Shown here piece after piece: positions 54,146-63,346 of a stretch of 64,000 nt of DNA. The stretch is taken from assembly GCF_025854375.1 (NCBI RefSeq), contig NZ_CP107575.1, forward strand, positions 124,001 to 188,000, given 5' to 3'. Within the stretch, counting starts at the first letter, position 1; each line of letters starts with the position of its first letter. The stretch is from Glutamicibacter sp. JL.03c (lineage in GTDB: Bacteria > Actinomycetota > Actinomycetes > Actinomycetales > Micrococcaceae). The notes beneath the pieces are model-generated. The model saw only the letters and a program-made list of their open reading frames with translations. It ran no database searches and had not been told where the DNA came from. The translations under genes and the position numbers were made by a program.

Positions 54146-54439
54146 GTTAGCCTCCAGCTAGGGAAAGGGATGCTTAATAATTTAGCACTGGTTGCTGGAG
54201 ATCGAGTCCTTATTGACTACGCACAGTATTCAGACTTGTTCGGATGGGCCACCGAATGGAAAAGCAAGGGTAAGAATCAACTTTTTGGAAGGAGAACCAA
54301 GCACCAGGCTTGTGCAGGGTAGTTTTCGATGTCGTCTGTCTGTTACGCAACCGATGAGTAGGCTATTCCTGGTGTGCGAAGGTCTTTGATGAAATGAACC
54401 CTTTCGTATCGAAGAGCACATGAGTGATGGAATCAAAGA

Positions 54440-54473
54440 AAGGCATAGGCAGATTCGATTCTGCCTATGCCTT
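54440..54473 (-). terminator. terminator of the MHS transporter gene
   Basis: Perfect 14-bp arms around TTCGAT; followed on the minus strand by TTTCTTT. The rest of 54146-54519 holds no recognised gene. Confidence 0.8.
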
Positions 54474-54519
54474 ATCTCCTGTAGTTCTTAGCTGTTGAAT
54501 AAAATCTGTATGGTACTGC

Positions 54520-55830
54520 TCACTTCGTATGGTTTCGATTACCGCGATGAGTCTCCGGAGAGAAGAACGTAGCCGCGATCGTAACGGCGCTCAGTGCCGC
54601 GATGAATAAACCAATTACCCAGCCTTTTCCTCCGGTCATGTCTAGAAGTAGCACCGCAATGACCGGGGAGAATCCACCGGAGATAGTGGAAGCTACTTGA
54701 CTCCCAAGCGAGGCGCCCGTGTATCGGTGTTCAGGTTCGAAGAGTTCCGTCATGAAAGCTGCCTGCGGACCGTACATGAGGTCGTGAAAAATCATGCCGA
54801 TAACTATTGCGGCGCAAATGATGATCGCGCTGCCGGAGTCCATCATAAAGAACAATGGAATGGCAAAAACTCCAGAGAGGACTGCGCCAATTAGGTAAAC
54901 TCTCCTACGTCCAAACTCATCAGAGAACCAGCCTGACAACAGGGTTGTGCACAGACTTACACCTGAGGCGACCAGCACCCCAATGAGTGCAACATATCGG
55001 GGAAGCCCAAGCGAAGTTGAAACGTAGGTCAGTGAGAACACCGTAAGTATGTAGAAGAGCGAGACCTGGGATATCTTGATGCCGATTGCTAGAAGAACCT
55101 GTCGCCATTGCCGACGTAGAACCTGTACAAGCGGGAAACGTGCGACCTTTCCATGCTCCTGAACTTTCTTGAAGTCGGGTGTTTCTTCCATTTTGAGGCG
55201 GATTACGAGACCAACAACAATCAACACCGCGGAACTCAAGAATCCCACACGCCATCCCCACGCCATAAAGGCTTCCTCTGTGAGGGTAAAGTTCAGCGTA
55301 GTGAAAACGCCGTTTGCCAAGAGTAATCCGACTGGAGCTCCTACCTGAGGCCATGCGCCGAAGAGTCCTCGTTTCTCCTCCGGAGCATGCTCCACGGCCA
55401 CCAGGACTGCTCCTCCCCATTCTCCGCCAAGTCCGATCCCCTGAATGATGCGCAGGGTCAAAAGGAGCAAAGGAGCGCCCATGCCAATAGCCTGATGGGT
55501 GGGGAGGGCTCCGATAAGGGTTGTAGCTACACCCATGATTAACAGGGAAGTGACGAGCATGGCCTTCCGGCCAACACGGTCGCCGAAATGCCCCATAATG
55601 ATCCCTCCGAGAGGGCGAGAGACGAACCCAGCGGCGTAGGTTAGGAGCGCCAGTAGAGTTCCTGTCAAGGCTGACTCGGAAGGGAAGAAGAGCTGAGGAA
55701 ATACTAGAGCTGCTGCGGTTCCATAAAGGTAGAAGTCGTACCATTCAATCGTGGTCCCGACGAAGCTCCCGAAACGTGCACGCCGTTGCATGCTCTTCTT
55801 AGAAGCGAGTTCCAGTTCGGTGGTGGTCAT
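54520..55830 (-). CDS. MHS family MFS transporter (metabolite:H+ symporter)
   Basis: A 436-residue 12-helix transporter of the ProP/KgtP/ShiA-type MHS group: FVGTTIEWYDFYLYGTAAALVFP near 20-42, GHFGDRVGRKAMLV near 80, GIGLGGEWGGAVLVAVEHAPEEKRG near 125-149. The frame is open to 55917, but the ATG at 55830 begins the recognisable sequence. Imports an organic acid or similar; probably serves the RidA/FAH genes upstream. Confidence 0.88.
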   Translation of the reverse strand: MTTTELELASKKSMQRRARFGSFVGTTIEWYDFYLYGTAAALVFPQLFFPSESALTGTLLALLTYAAGFVSRPLGGIIMGHFGDRVGRKAMLVTSLLIMGVATTLIGALPTHQAIGMGAPLLLLTLRIIQGIGLGGEWGGAVLVAVEHAPEEKRGLFGAWPQVGAPVGLLLANGVFTTLNFTLTEEAFMAWGWRVGFLSSAVLIVVGLVIRLKMEETPDFKKVQEHGKVARFPLVQVLRRQWRQVLLAIGIKISQVSLFYILTVFSLTYVSTSLGLPRYVALIGVLVASGVSLCTTLLSGWFSDEFGRRRVYLIGAVLSGVFAIPLFFMMDSGSAIIICAAIVIGMIFHDLMYGPQAAFMTELFEPEHRYTGASLGSQVASTISGGFSPVIAVLLLDMTGGKGWVIGLFIAALSAVTIAATFFSPETHRGNRNHTK

Positions 55831-56203
55831 GAGATATCCATCCGTTAAGTCAAAGGATAACCTTTGCCTGCTGTAGGTGTGTGACGCTACTGAGCGTCTT
55901 GAGAAGGCTAGTGCCAAGCGTGATGAGGGAAAATGAGATGCCAGCTCAGATGGCGACTAAGTCTGTTTATAACTCGGTCTTGAGATCTGTACGCATCAGC
56001 CAGGGCTATGCAGAGTCGTCCGTTCGTGAAATCTATTTCTTAGGAATCTGCGGTGCGGGGAGTGGCCCATGATCTCGCGCGGATTTCTTACCGGATGATT
56101 TCGCGCGAGACCATACACTCTAAAGCTGAACTCTAATTGGAGATAGCCTTTTTTGTTGTAGTTCTACAGTAAAGACGTAGAAACAAGTGGGGATTTGGTA
56201 CGC
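55831..56203. other. gap without a recognised gene
   Basis: Only short frames; may contain the promoter of the MHS gene. Nothing else seen. Confidence 0.5.
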
Positions 56204-56587
56204 CTAGTTCTTCTTCTGAGCGATGGCCTCAACTTCGAAGACGAACTCTTCGTGCACTAGACCTGCCACAATTAGCAAAGTGTTCGGGGGATAGATGCCA
56301 TTAGGGTAGATTTCGGCAAAGATCTCTTTTCGCAGCTTCATGAAATGTGGAATCGTCTCGCGACCAACGACGAACGTAGTGAACTTGATAATGTCCTCAA
56401 AGCCAAGGTCCGCAGCAGCCAACGCTGTCTTGAGATTCTTAAAAGCGCCGCGGATTTGGCTTTCTGGGTCTTCCCCGTCGGTACCAAATTGACCTGCAAT
56501 GGCTACGATGTTGTCGGCGACGGCCACGGGTGAGTAATCGCCAAACTTCGAAAGGCCTTCGATGGTGGGGATGTATTGGATCGGCAT
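56204..56587 (-). CDS. RidA family protein
   Basis: A 127-residue standard-length RidA protein (GDYSPVAVADNIVAIAGQFG; YPPNTLLIVAGLVHEEFVFEVEAIA). The usual arginine of the RxxV motif is replaced in NTLLIVAGLV, so it belongs to a subgroup that may not deaminate enamines. AAGGAG upstream of the ATG. Follows the FAH gene by 63 bases. Confidence 0.85.
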   Translation of the reverse strand: MPIQYIPTIEGLSKFGDYSPVAVADNIVAIAGQFGTDGEDPESQIRGAFKNLKTALAAADLGFEDIIKFTTFVVGRETIPHFMKLRKEIFAEIYPNGIYPPNTLLIVAGLVHEEFVFEVEAIAQKKN

Positions 56588-56650
56588 TGAGTGCTCCTTG
56601 CTGGTTGCTTAATGATCGTGTCCCGCGATCAAAAATACGTTCGTTGGGAA

Positions 56651-57535
56651 TTACTGAACTTCGTTGCGTTGCGTGCCGAGACCTGTGATTGAGATTTCGA
56701 CGACATCGCCGGTTTGAAGAAACTTTGGAGGATCGAATCCAATGCCGACACCTACCGGTGTGCCGGTAGCGATGATGTCGCCTGGGAATAGGGTGATTCC
56801 AGCCGAAATGGTCGAAACTAATTCTGGAATGTCAAAGATCAGGTCACGAACGTGAGCATCTTGGCGAGCTTCACCATTAATCCACGATTGCACGCGTAGG
56901 TCTTCTGGATCTGGAACTTCATCCTTTGTGACTGCGTACGGTCCCATCGGGCAGTGGGTGTCCAATGATTTACCTAGTAGCCATTGTTTGTGAGTACGCT
57001 GCAGATCACGGGCGGTGAAGTCATCAATGATGGTGTAGCCCCATACATGATCGAAAGCTTCTTCGCGGGTAATCCCGCGGCCGCCGCGGCCGATGATGAT
57101 GCCGAGCTCAGCTTCATAGTCGAGCTCGTTAGTAACGTTTGGGTGAGATTCGATCTTGTCGTACGGACCGGATACTGAGGTGGTGGCCTTGGAGAAAACA
57201 ACCGGAGCTTCAGGCAGACTTTCTGAACGGTCCGGCGAATCGTATCCGGAACGGCCGAATTCCACAACATGCTCGCGGTAGTTTTTTCCGACGCAGAAGA
57301 TGTTTCGTTGAGGTGCCGGGATCGGCGCACAGAGTCTCACGCTGTCTAGAGGGAAAGTCGGCAATGAATCCAGGTCTTCATCGATCTGTTCTAGACCAGA
57401 CCAGGCTTCAATGACGTGAAGCAGATCCGCGCCTTCAGGTAGGCGGTCGCTCAGATCGTGTACGACCCCTTGAATGGGGTCTGCCAGGCCGACATGGATG
57501 CGTTCCGAGTCGACGGAGAATGAAACAAATTTCAA
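56651..57535 (-). CDS. fumarylacetoacetate hydrolase family protein
   Basis: A 294-residue FAH-fold enzyme. NIFCVGKNYREHVVEFG near 80, the metal-binding acidic residues in LDYEAELGIIIGRGGRGI near 138-155, DDFTARDLQ near 173 and GDIIATGTPVGVGIGF near 255 are all present. Members hydrolyse C-C bonds of acylpyruvates or isomerise such compounds in aromatic catabolism. TTG start with AAGGA upstream. The candidate GntR operators overlap its start region. Confidence 0.88.
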   Translation of the reverse strand: MKFVSFSVDSERIHVGLADPIQGVVHDLSDRLPEGADLLHVIEAWSGLEQIDEDLDSLPTFPLDSVRLCAPIPAPQRNIFCVGKNYREHVVEFGRSGYDSPDRSESLPEAPVVFSKATTSVSGPYDKIESHPNVTNELDYEAELGIIIGRGGRGITREEAFDHVWGYTIIDDFTARDLQRTHKQWLLGKSLDTHCPMGPYAVTKDEVPDPEDLRVQSWINGEARQDAHVRDLIFDIPELVSTISAGITLFPGDIIATGTPVGVGIGFDPPKFLQTGDVVEISITGLGTQRNEVQ

Positions 57536-57537
57536 AA

Positions 57538-57657
57538 TGAACCAATCCTTACCAATTGAACCAAAGCTAACGATGAAAAGCCTAACCCCCCTTGCCTGTG
57601 GGATTCAATACCTTTTTATTGGGAATTTTTGGTAGCTTATTGGTCCAAATTGGTTCA
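57538..57657. promoter_or_regulatory. repeated TTGGTTCA operators between FAH and GntR genes
   Basis: TTGGTTCA occurs on the minus strand at 57538-57545 and 57557-57564 and on the plus strand at 57650-57657, next to TTGGTCCAA (57640-57648). The first copies overlap the FAH ribosome-binding region and the last lies 19 bases before the GntR start. This fits autoregulated repression by the GntR protein. Confidence 0.6.
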
Positions 57658-57675
57658 TCCTGCTATTCTAGTCTT

Positions 57676-58332
57676 ATGACAGGTGCGGATCAGGCTCTCC
57701 GAGCGATGCTTCAAGACGGTATTGCAGCCGGTACTTTTCGTGCGGGTGCCAAACTACCGACCGAGCGAGAATTAGTTGAGATGCTTGCCGCATCACGTCC
57801 GTCCGTGAGGAAGGCACTATCGCAACTAGAGCGCGAAGGACTAATAACTCGACAGGTGGGTCGTGGTACTTTCCTGACCAGTACCATGTCGCCTGATGCG
57901 GTCCCGGTGGATTCTAGTCCTGCAACGATTATGCAAGCCAGACTGGTCTTTGAGCCTTCGATAGCTTCGACTGCCGCGCTGACTGCGACGGCAGTCGATT
58001 TGGAAACCCTGGAACGATACTTGAATGAGGGTGGCAAATCTGCGGATTTTGAGTCTTTCGAATCCTGGGATGCAAAATTACATCGTGCCATTGCGGTCGC
58101 GACCCAAAACGACCTACTGATTCGGATGTTTGACGTGATGAACGCTGCGAGGGACTTGCCAGTATGGGGGCTGAGAAAGCGGCAGACGTCGACGCCGGAG
58201 CGCCGACGTCAATACCATCATGAGCATGAGCAGATACTCAAAGCCCTGCAGGATCGAGACCCAGAGGGTGCGGAGCATGCCATGCGGGTGCACCTGCGTC
58301 AGGTCGGGGATGCGCTAAGCGGAGGTGCATAA
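57676..58332 (+). CDS. GntR family regulator (FadR/FCD subfamily)
   Basis: A 218-residue regulator: HTH with LPTERELVEMLAASRPSVRKALSQLEREGLITRQVGRGTFL and an FCD domain (DAKLHRAIAVATQNDLLIRMFDVMN; HEHEQILKALQDRD). The frame is open to 57592, but the ATG at 57676 starts the conserved part. Divergent from FAH. Confidence 0.9.
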   Translation: MTGADQALRAMLQDGIAAGTFRAGAKLPTERELVEMLAASRPSVRKALSQLEREGLITRQVGRGTFLTSTMSPDAVPVDSSPATIMQARLVFEPSIASTAALTATAVDLETLERYLNEGGKSADFESFESWDAKLHRAIAVATQNDLLIRMFDVMNAARDLPVWGLRKRQTSTPERRRQYHHEHEQILKALQDRDPEGAEHAMRVHLRQVGDALSGGA

Positions 58333-58690
58333 TGATAAGACTTCTCAATACCGAAGGGTGAAAATCAAAGCAGAAAGCTATTTGGCCTTTTCCGCTCAAC
58401 GAAGTCAAATTGTCTGCTGCTTCTAGTCGTTGCAGGAATTTTCTTGATTCGGTGAGGTTCATCGATCCTTTAATTCATATCCCAGTCCGCAAACGAAATG
58501 ATTAGAACCTCGTGGCCAACGCACAGAAATTATGGCGCCAAATAAGAACGGTGGTTGGACGAGAACTGCGGACGCCTCAAGTGAGCTCGCACTTAAGCTG
58601 GAGTTCCTTGTAGATCCTTTCGTAGCTAATCTGTTTGTGACCACTCAACGTCCGTGCATCTGCGCATTCGGAGAACTTTGGAAATGTGGC
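58333..58690. other. gap without a recognised gene
   Basis: Lies between convergent GntR and MFS genes. Only short unsupported frames; no clear terminator found. Confidence 0.5.
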
Positions 58691-60025
58691 CTAGGGCTGG
58701 GGGTGACGAGAATCGTAAGCGCCAAACCCCGGACGTAGCCGGAGCAGTACACCAGCTATCGCCATGATCATCAATCCTCCCGCGACGGCTGGTACCCAGA
58801 GCGTGAAAAGTGATGCGAGGACTCCGAAGTACAAGGCCCCTAGTCGAGGTCCGCTAGTTACGACAGTCATGAAGATACCTTGTAAACGACCTCGATAAAC
58901 ATCCGGTGTAGCTTGTTGCATCATCGTGGAACGGAAAATGCTGCTGATGTTGTCTGAGGCGCCAGTTAGTGCGAGGGCGATACACGCGGCAACGATCATC
59001 ACCACATTCGGATGAGTGGCATCCACGGTTTCCGGCGCAAACCAACCAAGGTGAGCACCCAAGAGGGCGAGTCCAAAGAGCATCGTGGCTAGTCCGAAAG
59101 CCTGCACTGCCCGGGTAATTGCTATGCCATGGCGGGTGATGCCGGAGAGTCGTCCGGAGACAAGGCTGGAGAGAAAAGTTCCGATGGCAACTGCTGCGGT
59201 GAGAATGCCGGTCGTTATTTCTCCGCCACCGAGTAATACAACTCCAACTGCCGGGAAAATTGCCACAGGGCTACCGAAGACCATCGCTATGATGTCCAAG
59301 AAGAATTGAGCGCGCAAGTTCGGCGCGGTGCGTAGAAAACGCAGTCCATCACGTAGCGATTCAAGTCCCGGACGTGTGGTAACACCGCCAGGAAGTAACC
59401 GGGGAAGGGTCCATAGGCCAAGGAATAGGGATAGCATTAGCAGCACATCAATGGTGTAGGTCAGAGGGTAGCCAAGAAGTGCAACGAGTGCGCCCCCGGC
59501 TGCCGGTCCAGCCATAACCATGATTCCTATAGAGATACCATTTAATGCGGCTGCGGGGGCGATCAGTTCGGGGCCAACCAGTTTTGGTGTCATCGCGGTC
59601 TTGGCTGCAGAGACCACAGAATTTGAACACGAGATAACGATGGACAGTCCGTATAACCATGCCTCGTTCACGTGACCGGTCCATGCGACGGTGGCCAGGC
59701 TGACGGTTGCAATCCAAGTAATGGTGGCACTGATCAGTGCGACGCGCCTGCGGTCGAAATAATCAGAGAGCATCCCGCCGTATAGTCCAGCGAAGATCAT
59801 TGGTACGAGGCCTGCGAATGCGATCATTGCCACGGCCAGGGTGCTGGATGTCAGGGCATACATATGCAGCATGACCGCGGTGACTGTTAGTTGGCCGCCA
59901 AGTCCGCCTAACATAGACCCAATCCACACACGGGCAAAATCAGGTCGTTGGGTGAGCGGCCGAAGATCGACAAGATGGCTTCGGGAAGAGATATTTGTAG
60001 TCATAGTAGTTTCTTTCAGCGACAT
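58691..60025 (-). CDS. MFS transporter, EntS-like (putative siderophore exporter)
   Basis: A 444-residue MFS protein of the EntS/TetV-type group (DFARVWIGSMLGGLGGQLTVTAVMLHMYALT; GLYGGMLSDYFDRRRVALISA near 78). EntS-like proteins export siderophores. It follows two FecCD permeases on the same strand. Its position in an iron locus is the main reason for the call. The ATG at 60004 is an alternative start. Confidence 0.78.
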   Translation of the reverse strand: MSLKETTMTTNISSRSHLVDLRPLTQRPDFARVWIGSMLGGLGGQLTVTAVMLHMYALTSSTLAVAMIAFAGLVPMIFAGLYGGMLSDYFDRRRVALISATITWIATVSLATVAWTGHVNEAWLYGLSIVISCSNSVVSAAKTAMTPKLVGPELIAPAAALNGISIGIMVMAGPAAGGALVALLGYPLTYTIDVLLMLSLFLGLWTLPRLLPGGVTTRPGLESLRDGLRFLRTAPNLRAQFFLDIIAMVFGSPVAIFPAVGVVLLGGGEITTGILTAAVAIGTFLSSLVSGRLSGITRHGIAITRAVQAFGLATMLFGLALLGAHLGWFAPETVDATHPNVVMIVAACIALALTGASDNISSIFRSTMMQQATPDVYRGRLQGIFMTVVTSGPRLGALYFGVLASLFTLWVPAVAGGLMIMAIAGVLLRLRPGFGAYDSRHPQP

Positions 60026-60184
60026 GCTGACATGTCGAAGTGCTTGTTTGTTGCGCCACCGATGAACCTATTGGAACAACGGACGTTTTCGTTTAGGAGA
60101 CCGAGCATTTTGTGTGTTGTCGTAGTCTTCTCATGTGTTCAGGGCTGGGGAATTGCGGAGGCAATGTATCCAGCCTGAGGAATC

Positions 60185-61222
60185 TCATAAGCTCATCCCG
60201 CGTTTTGTCCGTCGCGCTTGCAAACCTAGATATAAAGCTAGATACGCTCCACCGAGGAGCCCTGTCACTGTACCGACTGGCAAGCTCAAAGAGGGCGTGG
60301 TATATGTTGCAAGGAAATCTGCACTCACCAGCATAACCGCACCTACAACGGCGCTGATTATCGGGTGGATGTTGCCGGGAGCAATCCATCTTGCGAGATG
60401 GGGAGCGGCCAAGGCGACAAATCCAATCGGCCCGGAAGTCGCGGTGGCCAACGCTGCCAGAATGGATGCTACGGCTGTTACGCCAATTCGGGTACGGGAC
60501 ACATTGACGCCGAGCGCGCTGGCTAGGTCATCGCCCATCCCCATGAGGACCAGCGGTTTGGTGAGGAGCATAGCTAGGGGTGCTACAAGCAGAATGGTCA
60601 GTGCGAGATAACTGACTCGTTCCCAATCTGCGCCATTGAGGCTTCCCACCAGCCATCGCGCAGCGTTTTCTGCGTTATCCACGTCGGCGCGCAACAACAG
60701 GAAGGAATTGACAGACGTCAACAAAGGTCCAATCGCAATGCCCGCCAGGACCAATCGTGTCGGGTTCATACGGTGCTTAGAAGCGATGGAAAAGACAATG
60801 AGGCCGGTGGCAAGTCCTCCGAGCAAAGCGCCAGTTGGTGTTTGAGTTTCTCCTGCGTGCAGAACTAAGATCACCAGCAAGGCACCGGTAGCGGCGCCGG
60901 CGTTTATGCCTATTACATCGGGGCTCCCCAGAGGGTTGCGCGTGAGCCCTTGAAACAAAGCCCCAGACATTCCAAGGCAGCTGCCCACCAGTATCGCTAA
61001 CAGCAGTCGAGGAAGGCGCAACTGTAATAGCAGGTAATTTTCAGACCCACTGCCAGACCCAAAAAGAATGGATGTCAGTTGCTTTACTGTTAAAGGATGT
61101 CCAGTACCACCTAGAAGCGTAAAAATACCTATCGTTAGAAGAATCACCAGGACTGCGCAGAGCAAGCTCGTCCGCACGTGGGTGGAAGGTTGCATCGCAC
61201 TGACATTGGGTATGTTTTTCAT
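60185..61222 (-). CDS. iron-siderophore ABC transporter permease (FecCD), second
   Basis: A 345-residue, roughly nine-helix FecCD permease: LRLPRLLLAILVGSCLGMSGALFQGLTRNPLGSPDVIGINAGAA near 70-113, and SGPIGFVALAAPHLAR near 260. The frame is open to 61681, but the ATG at 61222 overlaps the upstream stop (ATGA) and starts the family-like sequence. No ATP-binding subunit follows it in this window. Confidence 0.9.
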   Translation of the reverse strand: MKNIPNVSAMQPSTHVRTSLLCAVLVILLTIGIFTLLGGTGHPLTVKQLTSILFGSGSGSENYLLLQLRLPRLLLAILVGSCLGMSGALFQGLTRNPLGSPDVIGINAGAATGALLVILVLHAGETQTPTGALLGGLATGLIVFSIASKHRMNPTRLVLAGIAIGPLLTSVNSFLLLRADVDNAENAARWLVGSLNGADWERVSYLALTILLVAPLAMLLTKPLVLMGMGDDLASALGVNVSRTRIGVTAVASILAALATATSGPIGFVALAAPHLARWIAPGNIHPIISAVVGAVMLVSADFLATYTTPSLSLPVGTVTGLLGGAYLALYLGLQARRTKRGMSL

Positions 61223-62280
61223 GGAGCAACCACCCGACGTTTGGACAAGATGATGAGGAATGCAGGGGCTCCGATGAATGCGGTGATGATCCCGGTTTGC
61301 ACTTCTGCCGGTGCGGCAATCACGCGACCAATAATGTCTGCTGTCAGGAGCAGTACTGGTCCGAGAATCACTTGGAAAGGTAGCGTTCGGGCATGGGTTG
61401 CACCTAGTAAGGCTCTTGCGATATGAGGGGTTGCTAGACCTACGAAAGCAATAGGACCGCAGGTGGCCGTCGCTGCCCCGCAAAGAAGCGTGACCGACAA
61501 CAGTGCACCTGTGCGGACCCACCCGGTGCGAGATCCTAATCCGCGGCTCATGTCTTCTCCTAGAGCTAGGGCATCCATCGAACGGCAAAGCGCGAACGCA
61601 AGGACGCTTCCTAGCAACAAGAAAGGTCCTGTCTGACCTAATATTTCTAGGGTCGGAACGTTGAGGGAACCGATAACCCAAAAACGAAACTGCTCATAGG
61701 TAGAACGATCGGCCAATGCAAAAGCAGAAACTCCCGCGCTTAATGCTGCGGAGATCGCGGAACCAGCCAACAGTAACCGTGCCGTGCTGGAAGAACGGTT
61801 TAATACTCCACCTAGCAGTGAAACGGCAATCGCTGCAAGGCCAGCTCCGCCCAGGGCAAACCATAGATAAACACGTGGAGAGCTAATTCCCAATACGCCG
61901 ATGCTTAGCACCACTGCGACGGCGGCGCCTGAGTTCACCCCCAGAATTCCGGGCTCAGCTAGGGGATTTCGTGTCACCGCCTGTATTATCTCTCCAGCGA
62001 GCGCGAGTGCTGCCCCAACGGTGAAGCCGATAAGGGTTCGTGGAATGCGCAGTTTCCAAATTACTTCTGCGTTGTAGCCGGTTTCCTGGCCGATAAGAAT
62101 GCGCCAGACTTCTGCGGGTCCGATAAGCGAGGTTCCAACAAACAGAGAAACTCCAAGTGCAAGCAGTAATGAGGTTGTACCCAACGTAAAGACCAACCGA
62201 TATCGCCAATATGAGTTAGGTTTGCTGTGCGCTAAACCGGGGATACTGGGTCTTATCGGTTGCAAGACCGAAGCTGGCAC
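61219..62280 (-). CDS. iron-siderophore ABC transporter permease (FecCD), first
   Basis: A 353-residue FecCD permease: KLRIPRTLIGFTVGAALALAGEIIQAVTRNPLAEPGILGVNSGAA near 75-119, and CGPIAFVGLATPHIAR near 275. GTG start immediately after the TAA of the binding-protein gene. Would pair with the next permease as a heterodimer. Confidence 0.9.
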   Translation of the reverse strand: MPASVLQPIRPSIPGLAHSKPNSYWRYRLVFTLGTTSLLLALGVSLFVGTSLIGPAEVWRILIGQETGYNAEVIWKLRIPRTLIGFTVGAALALAGEIIQAVTRNPLAEPGILGVNSGAAVAVVLSIGVLGISSPRVYLWFALGGAGLAAIAVSLLGGVLNRSSSTARLLLAGSAISAALSAGVSAFALADRSTYEQFRFWVIGSLNVPTLEILGQTGPFLLLGSVLAFALCRSMDALALGEDMSRGLGSRTGWVRTGALLSVTLLCGAATATCGPIAFVGLATPHIARALLGATHARTLPFQVILGPVLLLTADIIGRVIAAPAEVQTGIITAFIGAPAFLIILSKRRVVAP

Positions 62281-63309
62281 TTAGTCCCCCTGAACGGCTT
62301 TCTCAATTTCTGGAACTAGGCGTTCTAAGGCGTATGGGATCGAGGTTACCGTTGATGCAGACATCGCCATCACGGTGTCTTCATCGGTTACTTCTACGAT
62401 GCGTCCTTCTTTCACGGCGGAGAGCTGCTGAAAAGTGCTGGAGTTCGCGAATGCCTCTTGCGCCGCGTCGTTACCTTCCAAGACCACGATCACATCTGCC
62501 GTATCAAGCAAGTCAAGGCGTTCTTCGCTCACAGCGCCCCAAAACTCATCACCGGTGATCTCTGCTGCTTCTTTAGTAGCTCCGAAACCAAGCGAATCCA
62601 TAAAACGACCCCGATTATCTGTTGGCGCATACACCCCAAACTCGCCGTTCATCGAGATCACTGTGACGGCAGTGAGCCCCTCCCAATCGGGATGTTCAGT
62701 AACCGCATCGGCGAAGGCATCCTTCGCCTGAGTGACGAGCTGCTGAGCTTCGTCCTTCTTGCCGACAGCTTCTCCAACTTGAACGGTGCGAACATCCCAT
62801 GGAACCAGATATGCGTCTGTGTATCCTGCGACAGGTGCGACGGTTGCAGCTAGGCCCGAGAGTTTTTCGTAATCGGTTTGGGTCAGCTGGGTTCCGGTGG
62901 ACAAAATGAGGTCAGGGTTCGTTGCAGCGATATCCTCGAAATTAAGTTCCCGGAAAGTTAATAGTTTTGGATCTGCACTGCCTAAGTCATTGAGCGACCA
63001 TGGACCTACTCCTCGTTCCCAATCCGAGATCCACTGGGGAAACGCAACGGGAGTAATTCCGAGGGCTAAGAGCACGTCGGTGTCGGTGGTTCCAGTCACC
63101 ACAATTCGTTCTGCAGGGGCAGGAATGACAGTCTCGCCAAACTGGTGTTGCATGGTGATCGGCCAGGTGCCGGACGGCTCGTTATGAGATGAAGTCTCGT
63201 TTTTCGCTGTGGTTGTCGAACAGCCTGCAAGAGCTAGGGCAAGTATTCCTGCGACAATGGGGCCAACAAAAGTGAGTCGCCGAGAAATCCGGAGATTAGT
63301 AGGGTGCAT
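62281..63309 (-). CDS. iron-siderophore ABC transporter substrate-binding lipoprotein
   Basis: A 342-residue periplasmic-binding-protein family III member: signal peptide with lipobox LAGC (cysteine 29), a Thr/Ser linker, then a FepB/FhuD-type domain (PAPAERIVVTGTTDTDVLLALGITPVAF; FEDIAATNPDLILSTG). First gene of the import operon, behind an IdeR-type box. Confidence 0.93.
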   Translation of the reverse strand: MHPTNLRISRRLTFVGPIVAGILALALAGCSTTTAKNETSSHNEPSGTWPITMQHQFGETVIPAPAERIVVTGTTDTDVLLALGITPVAFPQWISDWERGVGPWSLNDLGSADPKLLTFRELNFEDIAATNPDLILSTGTQLTQTDYEKLSGLAATVAPVAGYTDAYLVPWDVRTVQVGEAVGKKDEAQQLVTQAKDAFADAVTEHPDWEGLTAVTVISMNGEFGVYAPTDNRGRFMDSLGFGATKEAAEITGDEFWGAVSEERLDLLDTADVIVVLEGNDAAQEAFANSSTFQQLSAVKEGRIVEVTDEDTVMAMSASTVTSIPYALERLVPEIEKAVQGD

Positions 63310-63327
63310 TTGAGAATATCCTCCAAC

Positions 63328-63346
63328 TTAGGCATGGCTTACCTAT
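63328..63346 (-). promoter_or_regulatory. IdeR/DtxR-type iron box
   Basis: TTAGGCATGGCTTACCTAT matches 14 of 19 positions of the consensus TTAGGTTAGGCTAACCTAA, 18 bases upstream of the binding-protein start. Implies repression by iron-loaded IdeR/DtxR. Confidence 0.72.

Noticed and set aside
61223-61681. N-terminal extension of the second FecCD permease
   Set aside because: Not family-like and overlaps the first permease; ATG 61222 has the typical ATGA overlap.
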